This document shows positions 55,804-64,000 of a stretch of DNA of 64,000 nucleotides, in pieces. The position numbers were made by a program, and so were the translations under genes. A model generated the notes under the pieces. The model did no database searches. It saw only the letters and a program-made list of their open reading frames with translations, and was not told the origin of the DNA. The DNA is from Martinezella rhizogenes (GTDB lineage Bacteria > Pseudomonadota > Alphaproteobacteria > Rhizobiales > Rhizobiaceae): NCBI RefSeq assembly GCF_007002745.1, contig NZ_SGNY01000002.1, positions 310,001 to 374,000 of the forward strand, read 5' to 3'. The number at the start of each line of letters is the position of its first letter. The stretch's first letter is position 1.

Positions 55804-58278
55804 ATGAGCAACAGTTTTGACGATATGCCGTTCTTCGATGAAGAACCCGCCGCACCGCGCAGGGCAACGAACAATGCCCCTTCGGAAAACGGCGGCGGGC
55901 TTGGCATTGCCGCCCGTGCCATGGCGGCGCGCGACCAGACACGTGCCGCGCCCGATTATCTGTCCGGCCTCAACCCGGAACAGCGCGATGCCGTGGAAAC
56001 GCTGGACGGACCCGTTCTCGTGCTCGCGGGCGCCGGCACCGGCAAGACGCGCGTTCTGACGACCCGCATCGCCCATATTCTGGCAACCGGCCGTGCCTAT
56101 CCGAGCCAGATCCTTGCAGTGACCTTTACCAACAAGGCTGCCCGCGAGATGAAGGAACGTATCGGCGTTCTGGTCGGCGGCGCTGTCGAGGGCATGCCCT
56201 GGCTCGGCACCTTCCACTCCATCGGCGTCAAGCTCCTGCGCCGCCATGCGGAACTCGTCGGCCTGAAATCGGATTTCACCATTCTCGATACGGACGATGT
56301 TGTCCGGCTGATCAAGCAGCTCATTCAGGCCGAAGGTCTTGATGACAAGCGCTGGCCCGCCAAACAATTCGCCGGCATGATCGACGGCTGGAAGAACAAG
56401 GGCCTGACACCGCCGGATATTCCGGAAGGCGACAGCCGCGCCTTCGCCAATGGCAAGGGCCGCGAGCTTTACACCGCCTACCAGAACCGGCTGAAGACGC
56501 TGAACGCCTGTGACTTCGGTGATCTTCTGATGCACCCGATCAGTATCTTCCGCCGCCACACCGATATTCTGAAGGAGTATCACCAGAAGTTCCGTTACAT
56601 TCTGGTGGACGAATATCAGGACACCAACACGGCGCAATATATGTGGCTGAGGCTTCTCGCACAGCGCGCCAAGGGCGAGCCGCAGAACGTCTGTTGTGTT
56701 GGTGACGACGACCAGTCGATCTATGGCTGGCGCGGGGCCGAAGTGGATAACATCCTGCGTTTCGACAAGGATTTCCCCGGCGCCAAGGTCATCAAGCTGG
56801 AACGCAACTACCGCTCCACCGAACATATTCTCGGCACGGCCGGCCATCTGATCGCCCATAATGAAGGGCGTCTCGGCAAGACCCTGTTCACCGAACGCAG
56901 CAGTCCTGATGACGAAAAGGTCATGGTGCATGCCGCCTGGGATTCCGAGGAGGAAGCCCGCGCCGTCGGCGAAGAGATCGAGCAGCTCCAGCGCAAGAAC
57001 CACAAGCTGAACGACATGGCCATTCTCGTTCGCGCCTCCTTCCAGATGCGCGAATTCGAAGACCGTTTTGTCACGCTTGGTCTCAATTACCGCGTCATCG
57101 GCGGTCCGCGTTTTTATGAGCGCCTCGAAATCCGCGATGCCATGGCCTATTTCCGGCTGGTCTGCCAGCCGGCCGACGATCTCGCCTTCGAGCGCATCGT
57201 CAATACACCCAAGCGCGGTCTTGGTGATACGACGATCCGCAACCTGCATGACTATGCCCGCGCCCGCGATATTCCGATGCTGGCGGCAGCGGCCGACATT
57301 ATCGAAACCGACGAGTTAAAACCGAAAGCGCGCAAGGCGCTGTTCGACGTGGTGCAGGACTTCCGCCGCTGGCAGGGCCTCCTGGAAAACACCGAGCACA
57401 CCACGCTTGCCGAACAGATCCTCGACGAAAGCGGCTACACCGCCATGTGGCAGGCCGACAAGACGGCGGAAGCGCCCGGACGGCTGGAAAACCTGAAGGA
57501 ACTCATCCGGTCGATGGAATCCTTCGAAAGCATGCGTGGATTTCTCGAACACGTCGCGCTCGTCATGGATGCCGAGCAGAATGCCGAGCTGGATGCCGTA
57601 TCCATCATGACGCTGCATTCCGCCAAGGGTCTGGAATTCGACACCGTCTTCCTGCCCGGCTGGGAAGAAGGCCTGTTCCCGCACCAGCGGGCGCTGGACG
57701 AAGGCGGCCGCTCCGGTCTCGAAGAAGAACGCCGTCTGGCTTATGTCGGCATCACCCGCGCCAAGAAACTCTGCCATATCTGGTTCGTATCGAACCGGCG
57801 TATCCATGGCTTATGGCAATCCACCCTGCCCTCACGTTTTCTGGAAGAACTGCCGCCCGCCCATGTGGATGTCGCGGCATCCGACAGCAATTATGGCGGT
57901 TATGGCGGGCGCGGCGGCTATGGCCAGTCGCGCTTCGACAAGGCGGAACCCTTCGCCAATAATTATTCCACTCCCGGCTGGAAACGGGCACAGGCCAACA
58001 AATCAGATGCCACCCGCGACAACTGGGGCACACGCTCCGGCCATGCGGTCGAGCGGATTGGTTATGGCGAAAGCGGCCCGCGGACCCGCACGATTGATGG
58101 CGAGCTGGTGGCCAAATCCGTTGCCGACACACCGTCGAAATTCGTGGTCGGCGACCGCGTCTTCCACCTCAAATTCGGGAATGGCAACATCTCCGCCATC
58201 GAGGGCAACAAGCTGACCATCGATTTCGACCGCGCAGGACAAAAGCGCGTGCTGGATGGATTTGTGGAAAAGGTTTGA
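55804..58278 (+). CDS. uvrD: UvrD/PcrA-type DNA helicase
   Basis: The 824-residue superfamily 1 helicase unwinds DNA 3'-5' in nucleotide excision and mismatch repair. Walker A GAGTGKT is at residues 76-82. Further motifs are LVDEYQDTN, GDDDQSIYGWRGAEVDNIL, LERNYRSTEHIL, TLHSAKGLEFDTVFLPGWEEGLFPH and AYVGITRAKK. The C-terminal 45 residues form the Tudor-like domain (GDRVFHLKFGNGNISAIEG) that binds RNA polymerase in PcrA/UvrD. The tail before it is Gly/Tyr-rich. I chose ATG at 55804; a TTG three codons earlier is also in frame. Confidence 0.96.
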   Translation: MSNSFDDMPFFDEEPAAPRRATNNAPSENGGGLGIAARAMAARDQTRAAPDYLSGLNPEQRDAVETLDGPVLVLAGAGTGKTRVLTTRIAHILATGRAYPSQILAVTFTNKAAREMKERIGVLVGGAVEGMPWLGTFHSIGVKLLRRHAELVGLKSDFTILDTDDVVRLIKQLIQAEGLDDKRWPAKQFAGMIDGWKNKGLTPPDIPEGDSRAFANGKGRELYTAYQNRLKTLNACDFGDLLMHPISIFRRHTDILKEYHQKFRYILVDEYQDTNTAQYMWLRLLAQRAKGEPQNVCCVGDDDQSIYGWRGAEVDNILRFDKDFPGAKVIKLERNYRSTEHILGTAGHLIAHNEGRLGKTLFTERSSPDDEKVMVHAAWDSEEEARAVGEEIEQLQRKNHKLNDMAILVRASFQMREFEDRFVTLGLNYRVIGGPRFYERLEIRDAMAYFRLVCQPADDLAFERIVNTPKRGLGDTTIRNLHDYARARDIPMLAAAADIIETDELKPKARKALFDVVQDFRRWQGLLENTEHTTLAEQILDESGYTAMWQADKTAEAPGRLENLKELIRSMESFESMRGFLEHVALVMDAEQNAELDAVSIMTLHSAKGLEFDTVFLPGWEEGLFPHQRALDEGGRSGLEEERRLAYVGITRAKKLCHIWFVSNRRIHGLWQSTLPSRFLEELPPAHVDVAASDSNYGGYGGRGGYGQSRFDKAEPFANNYSTPGWKRAQANKSDATRDNWGTRSGHAVERIGYGESGPRTRTIDGELVAKSVADTPSKFVVGDRVFHLKFGNGNISAIEGNKLTIDFDRAGQKRVLDGFVEKV

Positions 58279-58383
58279 TTCGAACGGTTAAGACAGGTTC
58301 AAGACAGCTTTTTCCATAGCCCGCGTCACATCGTTGCAATAAAGAAATTGCTACACGAGAGCGAAAACCGGGCGAGGACCGCT

Positions 58384-59196
58384 TTGCATATTTTACCGAA
58401 AAGCCAGCGCAAGCTTGCCGTTTTCCTGATTAACATGGATAGCGCCACGAAGCGCCTTGAGGATATGACCGCCAGGCTCGACGCCATCGGGCTGCAGGCG
58501 GAGCGTATCGCCGGCGTCAATGGCCGCGAACTCAATTATCCGATCCCGGAATTCAGCGAGATTTCCTACATGCTCATGCATGGCCGGCGCACCTCGCCGC
58601 CGGAAATCGGCTGTTATCTCAGCCATGTCGCCTGTGCCAATAAATTCATGGATGGCGATGCCGATATCGCGCTCATCCTTGAAGACGACGTAGTCTTCGA
58701 CAATGATTTTCTGAATGCAATCGATGAGGCGGTACTGAACGGCAGCGACTGGGATTTGCTACGGCTGACGACGGTCAGCAACGGCCGCAAATTCCCGTTT
58801 CGCCCGCTTTCCAATGGCCGTTCGCTGGCCATTGCCCTGACGCGGGAAAAAGGCTCAGGCGCCTATCTCGTCAACCGTCGCGCCGGAAAATGGATATCGA
58901 AACTGATCCCCATGCGGTTGGCCTATGATATCGCATTCGATCTGGAATATCTGGCAGGCCTGAAGGGGGCTTTCATCTATCCGCTCTGCGCCACGCAGGA
59001 TGCGGATGGCGAAAGCCAGATTCAGAACAACCTGCGCATTTATCGCCTGCCGCGCTGGCGTTATTTTACTGTGCTGCCCTATCGCGCCTACCTGGAAACC
59101 AGCCGCTTTCTTCTGCGCGGCCTGCGCTTCGCCATCGCCAGGCTGAGCGTTACGCTTGAAGGCGGCAAGGGCAAGACTGCTCCCGCCGGCAATTGA
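58384..59196 (+). CDS. Glycosyltransferase family 25 protein
   Basis: The 270-residue protein belongs to GT25, which in Gram-negatives adds galactose or related sugars to lipooligosaccharide. Motifs are LAVFLINMDSATKRLEDM at the N-terminus, PPEIGCYLSHVACANKFM, the metal/sugar-nucleotide acidic motif LILEDDVVF and a late SGAYLVNRRAGKWI. No ATG precedes the conserved strand. I favour a TTG at 58384 with an AGGA site 5 bases upstream; another TTG at 58348 is possible. Confidence 0.88.
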   Translation: MHILPKSQRKLAVFLINMDSATKRLEDMTARLDAIGLQAERIAGVNGRELNYPIPEFSEISYMLMHGRRTSPPEIGCYLSHVACANKFMDGDADIALILEDDVVFDNDFLNAIDEAVLNGSDWDLLRLTTVSNGRKFPFRPLSNGRSLAIALTREKGSGAYLVNRRAGKWISKLIPMRLAYDIAFDLEYLAGLKGAFIYPLCATQDADGESQIQNNLRIYRLPRWRYFTVLPYRAYLETSRFLLRGLRFAIARLSVTLEGGKGKTAPAGN

Positions 59197-59206
59197 ACAA
59201 GCTGGA

Positions 59207-59326
59207 TCATGCCTCGCCGGGCGTAAAGCCGATGAGATAAACCGCAGCGATCACGGCTGCGAGAATGAAAATCGAAATGACGAAAATCGTCATCCGGTTC
59301 AATGGCTTGCGTGTCGTTTTCTTCAT
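59207..59326 (-). CDS. Small single-span membrane protein
   Basis: The 39-residue frame has a basic N-terminus (MKKTTRKPLNR) and one membrane helix (about residues 13-33: TIFVISIFILAAVIAAVYLIG), the pattern of a genuine small inner-membrane protein. The ribosome site is weak. It converges on the GT25 gene. I do not recognise its family. Confidence 0.5.
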   Translation of the reverse strand: MKKTTRKPLNRMTIFVISIFILAAVIAAVYLIGFTPGEA

Positions 59327-59482
59327 GCTGGAATAATGCGCGGCAGGGTCACTGGTTCCGTAGCGCACAGGATAATGCCACGTGAAGCCGCGAAACGGCG
59401 CAATTCGATTCCGCTTCAGGCACATATCGGCTAAAGCTCGGATACTTCTTCAGCTTTCCCGGCACGCCACAACAGACCCGCC

Positions 59483-59965
59483 ATGACAGATATGACGCAT
59501 CCCCGCCTCAACCCGCTGCATCTTGCCGCCGCCTTCGCTAGCGGTTGTCTTTTGACGTTGATGGTGCATTTCAACGGCCAGCTTGCCCATTACGGCAGCG
59601 CGCTGTTTTCCTCGTGGACGGCGCATGGCACAGGTACGGTGGCGGCGCTGATCTATCTCGCCATCATGCGCCCGAAGAACGACCCCACGGCACCGGCAAA
59701 ACCGAAGGCACCGCTCTGGGCCTATTGCGGCGGGGTTGTGGGTGCGGCCATCGTCATCCTCACCTCCACCGCCGTCAATTCGCCGCTGGCGCTTTCCGGC
59801 ACCATCGCGCTCGGCCTCGGCGGACAGGTGATTTTCAGCCTGCTGGCCGATCTTTTCGGCCTTTTCGGCCTGCCGAAACGGCGGCCGGATATGCGGGACA
59901 TGGCAGCGGTGGCACTGATCCTTTGCGGCAGCGCGCTCATCATTCTTGTCGGGAGAACGGCATGA
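59483..59965 (+). CDS. DMT superfamily protein, YdcZ-like (first of pair)
   Basis: The 160-residue membrane protein has about five helices and resembles the YdcZ/DUF606 group: FASGCLLTLMVHFNGQLAHYGSALFSSWTAHGTGTVAALIYL, then PLWAYCGGVVGAAIVILTSTAVNSPLALSGTIALGLGGQVIFS. It is half the length of classic DMT transporters. Its stop overlaps the start of a second, related gene, so the two probably form a heteromer. Substrate unknown. Confidence 0.82.
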   Translation: MTDMTHPRLNPLHLAAAFASGCLLTLMVHFNGQLAHYGSALFSSWTAHGTGTVAALIYLAIMRPKNDPTAPAKPKAPLWAYCGGVVGAAIVILTSTAVNSPLALSGTIALGLGGQVIFSLLADLFGLFGLPKRRPDMRDMAAVALILCGSALIILVGRTA

Positions 59966-60387
59966 TCGTCTGGATAGCCATGGCTTTTGCCGGCGGCGTC
60001 TTCGTGGCGCTGAGCCGTCAGATCAACGGCCGCTTGAGCCTGTCGAACTCACCACTTATCGCTTCATTCTGGAACCATATCGTTGGCTTTGCCGTGCTGA
60101 CCGTCATCGGCCTCATCGTCGGCGGCCTCATTCCGCCCGGCGCGGCCGATGCGCCCTGGCTTGCCTTTATCGGCGGCCCGATCGGCGTCGTCTTCATCGC
60201 CTCGGGAAGCTGGCTCATTCCGCGCATCGGCGCGGTCAATACCGCCCTTCTGGTCATCAGCGGCCAGATGGTGTCAGGCGTTGTGCTCGATCTCTTCGGC
60301 GATCATCCGCCGAAAATCTGGGCAAGCGCGCTTGGCATTCTTCTCATCATCGCCGGCATGGTGCTGACGCAACGGCGCAGCCGTTGA
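59962..60387 (+). CDS. DMT superfamily protein, YdcZ-like (second of pair)
   Basis: The 141-residue membrane protein has about five helices and the same YdcZ pattern as its upstream partner: VFVALSRQINGRLSLSNSPLIASFWNHIVGFAVLTVIGL, then LAFIGGPIGVVFIASGSWLIPRIGAVNTALLVISGQMVSGVVLDLFG. The ATG overlaps the previous stop (ATGA). Paired five-helix proteins of this family are expected to assemble together, as in other paired small transporters. Confidence 0.85.
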   Translation: MIVWIAMAFAGGVFVALSRQINGRLSLSNSPLIASFWNHIVGFAVLTVIGLIVGGLIPPGAADAPWLAFIGGPIGVVFIASGSWLIPRIGAVNTALLVISGQMVSGVVLDLFGDHPPKIWASALGILLIIAGMVLTQRRSR

Positions 60388-60403
60388 TGAAATTCAAATA
60401 AAC

Positions 60404-61672
60404 TCAGGAATCGTTGCCGCGCGAGAACATGCTGAGCAGCGTCTTGCCGCCACTTTTCCCGCTGCTGCTGGCAAGCGTCGGACGGTTGCCGTTCAGTTTT
60501 GGCACCACGACCATGCGCTTGACTTCGCCGCGCTTGAAGGCGGCCAGGAAGCGCGAATAATCCCGAAACACGACACAGCCGTTCGATTCACCGCGTTTCG
60601 CCAGCATGTAGGTATGGGCAAGAAGCCCATCGCGGCCATGCGGGTTGACGCCGTTTTCCGGTGTCAGGCGAATGGCTTCTACGCCATGAAACCGCGCTTC
60701 GCGCATCGTCAAGCGATAGCTGGAGGGCGGCGTAGAGCCACGCATTCTGACGTGAACAAAGTCGGGATTGTCACGCATCTTGCCGATGCCGGAATGCGCT
60801 TCCAGCTTCTCGCCATTCGGCATGTGAACCGTCCCGGAGGAAATATCGTAAATCGCCGTGCCATTGCCGCGATCCGGCCACGGAACCGCATCCATCTTGC
60901 TCGGCTCGCGCATCGGATTATCAGGCTTTGCAAAGGCAAGCATGGCGCCGGTGCTCTGCTTCGGCTGCTGCGGCGCGCGCAGCGGAACCGGCGCATCAAA
61001 ATCGGGGGCTGACGCAACCGCAGCCTTGGAAAGGGCGGGACGCGGCGACGGCTCCACCGTCTCGGCCGCCGCCACTTCGGGCCGGAAGCTCGGAAGCGGT
61101 ACATCATCGGGAAGCAGGCTGCTCGCCTCTTCCTCGATCTGCGGGCGCGCCAGCGCCACTTCGAATGCCGGATGTTGCGAGGCAGCGCTTTGATAGGCGA
61201 CCTCGGTGGTGCGCCCAAGCGCCGAATCGACGATTGCCGAAGGCCTGAGCGCGGCAAGTTCCTTCACCGACGCCTGCCCTTTGGCATTTGCCGCCGCGCC
61301 AAAGCGCTCGCGAAATTCCTTCGCGCCGATCTCCGGCATGATGCCGGCAAGGCGAACGGCCTTCTGCGGGCCATGGCTGTGATCGCTCAGGCGGGAAAAT
61401 TTGCGGACGTGAATATCCCGCCCAGTCGCGTGGCCGATCGCCGTCTCGGCAGAATCAAGCCTCGCCACCAGCGTCTTTTCAAATTGCCCGACGCCATGCG
61501 AGGCGGCTGCCATGCTATGCAGCGATGCGAAGGCAGCAAAGGCAAAAAGACCGGCAAAGGCACCGCCACCGAGCAGCGCGGACATTCGGCCAAGCGAAAA
61601 GGATTTGCCTTTCTTGAGGCAGGACGACCCGGCAACACCGGCGCCATTATAGGCCGCAGCAGAAAACGCCAT
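60404..61672 (-). CDS. DUF2778/Tlde1-domain protein with L,D-transpeptidase-like fold
   Basis: The 422-residue protein has a membrane helix near residues 30-50. A long Pro/Ala-rich linker (about 60-260) follows, with a C-terminal Tlde1/DUF2778 domain (about 265-395: GTAIYDISSGTVHMPNGEKLEAHSG...). The predicted catalytic pair is the His in GLLAHTYML and the Cys in ESNGCVVF, the pattern of L,D-transpeptidase-type peptidoglycan enzymes. Related domains include a Salmonella type VI effector; here the membrane anchor and lack of secretion genes suggest a resident cell-wall protein. Single gene. Confidence 0.82.
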   Translation of the reverse strand: MAFSAAAYNGAGVAGSSCLKKGKSFSLGRMSALLGGGAFAGLFAFAAFASLHSMAAASHGVGQFEKTLVARLDSAETAIGHATGRDIHVRKFSRLSDHSHGPQKAVRLAGIMPEIGAKEFRERFGAAANAKGQASVKELAALRPSAIVDSALGRTTEVAYQSAASQHPAFEVALARPQIEEEASSLLPDDVPLPSFRPEVAAAETVEPSPRPALSKAAVASAPDFDAPVPLRAPQQPKQSTGAMLAFAKPDNPMREPSKMDAVPWPDRGNGTAIYDISSGTVHMPNGEKLEAHSGIGKMRDNPDFVHVRMRGSTPPSSYRLTMREARFHGVEAIRLTPENGVNPHGRDGLLAHTYMLAKRGESNGCVVFRDYSRFLAAFKRGEVKRMVVVPKLNGNRPTLASSSGKSGGKTLLSMFSRGNDS

Positions 61673-62123
61673 GATACTCGTTACTCGAACCGTTCACGCA
61701 CACCCGGCCAATGCCGGTGGGATTTTGGGGCATCCAAAGAGCGGGTGAACACCACGCCGCTTTCGGAACTGACTGGTTCGAAGCATGACGAATTATGGTA
61801 ACCAAAGTGTTTACGAGTCCCTGCAAAAATACTTCGTTAAGGTCTGCGCATGTCAGGCGAAGGGGAAACGATGACCTTGTGGGGACGGCGTACACTGCAT
61901 CGCTCGTCCCAAAAAATGCCCCGCGGGGCGTCATCGGCCTTTAAAATTTCCGTCGCCGCATCGTCAGGTAAATTCCGACTTGGCCGGAAATTTGCTGTAA
62001 ATGCGGCAGGACTGCGACGGGACAAGCTGTCGTCATCAACCAGCCACGTGCGCACAAAGGTTGAATGGGTACTTGATCAGCCAAAGCCGGCTTGGCATCC
62101 TGCTGGCAAAAGGGAGGCACATC
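61673..62123. other. Intergenic region before pncA, no supported gene
   Basis: The 451-base gap between the divergent Tlde1-domain gene and pncA contains a perfect palindrome GCCCCGCGGGGC (61918-61929). On the minus strand it is followed by a T-run (61911-61917), resembling a small terminator. The frames open here have no family support and overlap each other. Promoters for both flanking genes must lie here. A short untranslated RNA ending at the hairpin is possible but unproven. Confidence 0.5.
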
Positions 62124-62750
62124 ATGAAGGCGCTGCTGCTCATCGACATCCAGAACGGCTTTTGCCCCGGCGGTAATCTGGCCGTTGCCGAAGGGGACAG
62201 GATCGTACCCGCCGCCAATGCCCTCATCGACAATGGCGGTTATGATCTCATCGTCGCCTCACAGGACTGGCACCCGGAAAACCACGGCAGTTTCGCCTCC
62301 CAGCACCCCGGCAGAAAACCGTTCGACATGGGCGAGCTTTCCGGCAAACCGCAGATGATGTGGCCGGACCATTGCGTGCAGGGCACGCAGGATGCGGAAT
62401 TCCACCCCGACCTGAAGACGGACGCATTCGACTATATTCAGCAGAAGGGTGAAAACCCCGCCGTCGACAGCTATTCCGCCTTTCGCGACAATGACCAGTC
62501 GGCGACGACAGGCCTTGCCGATTATCTGGCCCGTCAGGGCGTGACGCAGCTCGATATATGCGGCCTCGCCACCGATTATTGCGTCAGTTTTTCGGTGCTC
62601 GATGCCATCGACATGTTGCCCGGCATCAAGGTCCGTTTCATCGAGGATGCAAGCCGCGGCATCGATCCGCAGGGCATAAAGGCCGCGATTGCGGCCATGC
62701 GGGAAAAGGGCGCAGCAATCGTCAACAGCCGCGACATATTGCGCGACTGA
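62124..62750 (+). CDS. pncA: Nicotinamidase/pyrazinamidase
   Basis: The 208-residue hydrolase converts nicotinamide to nicotinate for NAD salvage. Asp8 lies in LLIDIQNGF. The metal site is Asp48, His50 and His54 in SQDWHPENH. The nucleophilic cysteine lies in GLATDYCVSFS, and HCVQGTQDAEFH supports the fold. An AGGGAGG site 7 bases before the ATG fixes the start. Confidence 0.96.
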   Translation: MKALLLIDIQNGFCPGGNLAVAEGDRIVPAANALIDNGGYDLIVASQDWHPENHGSFASQHPGRKPFDMGELSGKPQMMWPDHCVQGTQDAEFHPDLKTDAFDYIQQKGENPAVDSYSAFRDNDQSATTGLADYLARQGVTQLDICGLATDYCVSFSVLDAIDMLPGIKVRFIEDASRGIDPQGIKAAIAAMREKGAAIVNSRDILRD

Positions 62751-62758
62751 CCGCCATT

Positions 62759-62995
62759 TCAACGCAGCCGCGGTTTTTCCAGCACATCGATGTCACCCGC
62801 CGCGTCCTCAAGACGCCGCAGGATTGCAGCATGTGCATCCTTCAGCCCCTGATTATAGAAAACATATCCGACCTCCTCGGCCAGAAACTCCACGAAGATT
62901 TCCGCCTCAAGAAGCCCCATCTCGGTTTCGGTCTCCCGGGCAAGGTAGTCCTTGATACGCGCGGCCAGGACCGCCTTTTCCTGCTTTTCGAGCAT
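62759..62995 (-). CDS. DUF2164 family protein
   Basis: The 78-residue helical protein matches DUF2164: KAVLAARIKDYLARETETEMGLLEAEIFVEFLAEEVGYVFYNQGLKDAHAAI, including the family's FYNQGLxDA motif. Function unknown. It converges on pncA. Confidence 0.85.
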   Translation of the reverse strand: MLEKQEKAVLAARIKDYLARETETEMGLLEAEIFVEFLAEEVGYVFYNQGLKDAHAAILRRLEDAAGDIDVLEKPRLR

Positions 62996-63175
62996 TGATC
63001 TTCCATGATTTCACGGTGTGGATGCACCGGCGAAACCCGATGAGGTCTTTCGTCCGGCGCTGACTGTCGGCGTTACCGTAACGGAAGCTTCAAGGGAATC
63101 AATCGATCCATTCATGCAATTCGTTTGCCAGCCGGCCGGGACGGCGATAGAGCGGCGGCAAGGAGTTTCCAGAGA

Positions 63176-63895
63176 ATGTTCAATAAAGATTTTCGCGAGG
63201 GACTGAGGACCGGTTTTCCGATCGCCCTTTCCGCCGCCCCCTTTGGCGCGCTGTTCGGCGCGGTTGCAGTCGATAACGGCCTGAGCGTCACCGAAGCCAC
63301 GATCATGAGCGGTACCGTCTATGCCGGCGCAAGCCAGCTTGTCGGCATCGAACTGTTTGGCCAGAAGGTCGCCCCATGGCTGATCGTTCTTTCCGTCTTC
63401 GCCGTCAATTTCCGCCATATCCTTTATTCGGCAGCCATCGCCCGAATGATCTCCGGCTGGTCGCTGATGCAGAAAGCTGCCGGCTTCTTTGTGCTGGTGG
63501 ATCCGCAATTCGCCGAATCGGTCCGCAAATACGAGAACACCGGCACAGTCGGTTTTTCCTGGTATATGGGCTTTGCCGCGCCGGTCTATGTGCTGTGGCT
63601 GGCCATGACCATTCTCGGCGCCTCGCTCGGCAACCTCGTCGGCGATCCCAAGGCCATCGGCCTCGATGTGCTTTTGCCGATCTATTTCATGGGCATGGTC
63701 CTGAGCTTCCGCCAGCGGGAGAATTTCTACCCCGTGATGCTGGCAAGCGCAGCCGGCGCAACGGTCGCCTATCACTTCGTCGGCTCGCCCTGGCATGTCA
63801 GCCTCGGGGCGATTGCCGGCATTCTCGTTGCCGTCCTTTATCCGCCCAAACCCAACGGCGAGGCCAATCCTGAAAACAGGGTGGAAACGCCATGA
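63176..63895 (+). CDS. azlC: AzlC family branched-chain amino acid exporter subunit
   Basis: The 239-residue membrane protein of the AzlC family has about seven helices. It opens with FREGLRTGFPIALSAAPFGALFGAVAVDNGLSVTEATIMSGTVYAGASQLVGIELF and has VNFRHILYSAAIARM in the middle. With AzlD it exports branched-chain amino acids or analogues. I chose 63176, matching the family N-terminus; the frame is open 17 codons further. The stop overlaps the azlD start. Confidence 0.93.
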   Translation: MFNKDFREGLRTGFPIALSAAPFGALFGAVAVDNGLSVTEATIMSGTVYAGASQLVGIELFGQKVAPWLIVLSVFAVNFRHILYSAAIARMISGWSLMQKAAGFFVLVDPQFAESVRKYENTGTVGFSWYMGFAAPVYVLWLAMTILGASLGNLVGDPKAIGLDVLLPIYFMGMVLSFRQRENFYPVMLASAAGATVAYHFVGSPWHVSLGAIAGILVAVLYPPKPNGEANPENRVETP

Positions 63896-64000
63896 GCGAC
63901 ATGCTCCATACCGACACGATGATCCTGATCGCGCTCGCCGCCATCGCCACCTATCTCACCCGCATCGGCGGTTATGTGCTGATGACGCGGATGAAATCCA
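63892..64000 (+). CDS. azlD: AzlD family protein (partial, runs off the window)
   Basis: The first 36 codons (MSDMLHTDTMILIALAAIATY, then LTRIGGYVLMTRMKS) match the start of AzlD, the small membrane partner of AzlC. It begins with ATGA overlapping the azlC stop and is cut by the window end. Confidence 0.88.
   Translation, partial: MSDMLHTDTMILIALAAIATYLTRIGGYVLMTRMKS

Noticed and set aside
54805..57249. An 814-codon open frame on the minus strand, antisense to uvrD and the AhpD-like gene
   Set aside because: GC-rich DNA leaves long antisense frames open. The plus-strand genes here have complete helicase and AhpD motifs, while the antisense product shows no domain.
63011..63796. A 261-codon minus-strand frame opposite azlC
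   Set aside because: The azlC frame has membrane helices, family motifs and an overlapping azlD; the antisense frame has none.

Overview
The window reads as a chromosomal segment of an alphaproteobacterium of the Rhizobiaceae, most likely Agrobacterium or a close Rhizobium relative. The reasons are GC-rich coding throughout, a circularly permuted two-piece tmRNA with an alphaproteobacterial-type tag, an alpha-type SspB adaptor, RIME-like intergenic palindromes, and a core gene order containing ilvC, ilvIH, miaA/serB, degP-hflCK and folA-thyA. I see no integrase, transposase, phage structural gene, plasmid replication gene or CRISPR array. This is essentially core chromosome with a few small accessory insertions. 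The genus call is inference from gene content, not from a database search.

Layout. 0-10 kb: an NTF2-like protein, tRNA-Thr(UGU), a membrane diguanylate cyclase, a metal-dependent nuclease/phosphatase, a three-gene Fe3+/phosphonate-class ABC importer, a RIME-like palindrome, a PLP aminotransferase and an RbsD/FucU mutarotase. 10-20 kb: a yefM-yoeB toxin-antitoxin pair with its operator, ilvC, then a run of regulators beside redox enzymes (TetR; HxlR with a QorB-like reductase; AraC with a zinc alcohol dehydrogenase; type II NADH dehydrogenase), pdxJ and an unusual MerR protein with a LuxR-like C-terminus. 20-28 kb: a RecD-like helicase, an SDR-DoxX fusion with a DUF2269 membrane protein, two ArsR-SRPBCC operons, an ECF sigma/anti-sigma unit with a COG4315-type exported protein, a LysE exporter and an aldo/keto reductase. 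28-36 kb: ilvIH with a leader peptide and attenuator, a HerA-like ATPase, miaA and serB with interlocking start codons, a GNAT acetyltransferase and an SDR. 36-44 kb: degP, hflC, hflK, folA, thyA, then the trans-translation pair ssrA-sspB and small conserved proteins. 44-64 kb: a large AsmA protein, an FAD-linked oxidase, an unrecognised AT-richer gene, an RND efflux pair, an AhpD-like protein, UvrD, a GT25 glycosyltransferase, paired YdcZ-type membrane proteins, a Tlde1/DUF2778 protein, PncA, a DUF2164 protein and AzlC with the start of AzlD.

How the genes work together. Branched-chain amino acid synthesis is split between ilvC and the attenuated ilvIH unit, with AzlCD as a possible branched-chain amino acid exporter. 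Protein quality control is concentrated at 36-43 kb: DegP and HflKC act at the envelope, and tmRNA with SspB feeds tagged proteins to ClpXP. folA and thyA form a translationally coupled thymidylate/folate pair. Several enzyme-regulator pairs are divergent or overlapping, with visible operators for YefM, a TetR protein and the second ArsR.

No spectacular new system is evident. The signals most worth testing are the near-leaderless ilv leader peptide, the interlocked miaA/serB starts, the MerR-LuxR hybrid, the alcohol dehydrogenase with half its structural-zinc ligands gone, and the compositionally odd orphan gene at 49.7 kb.
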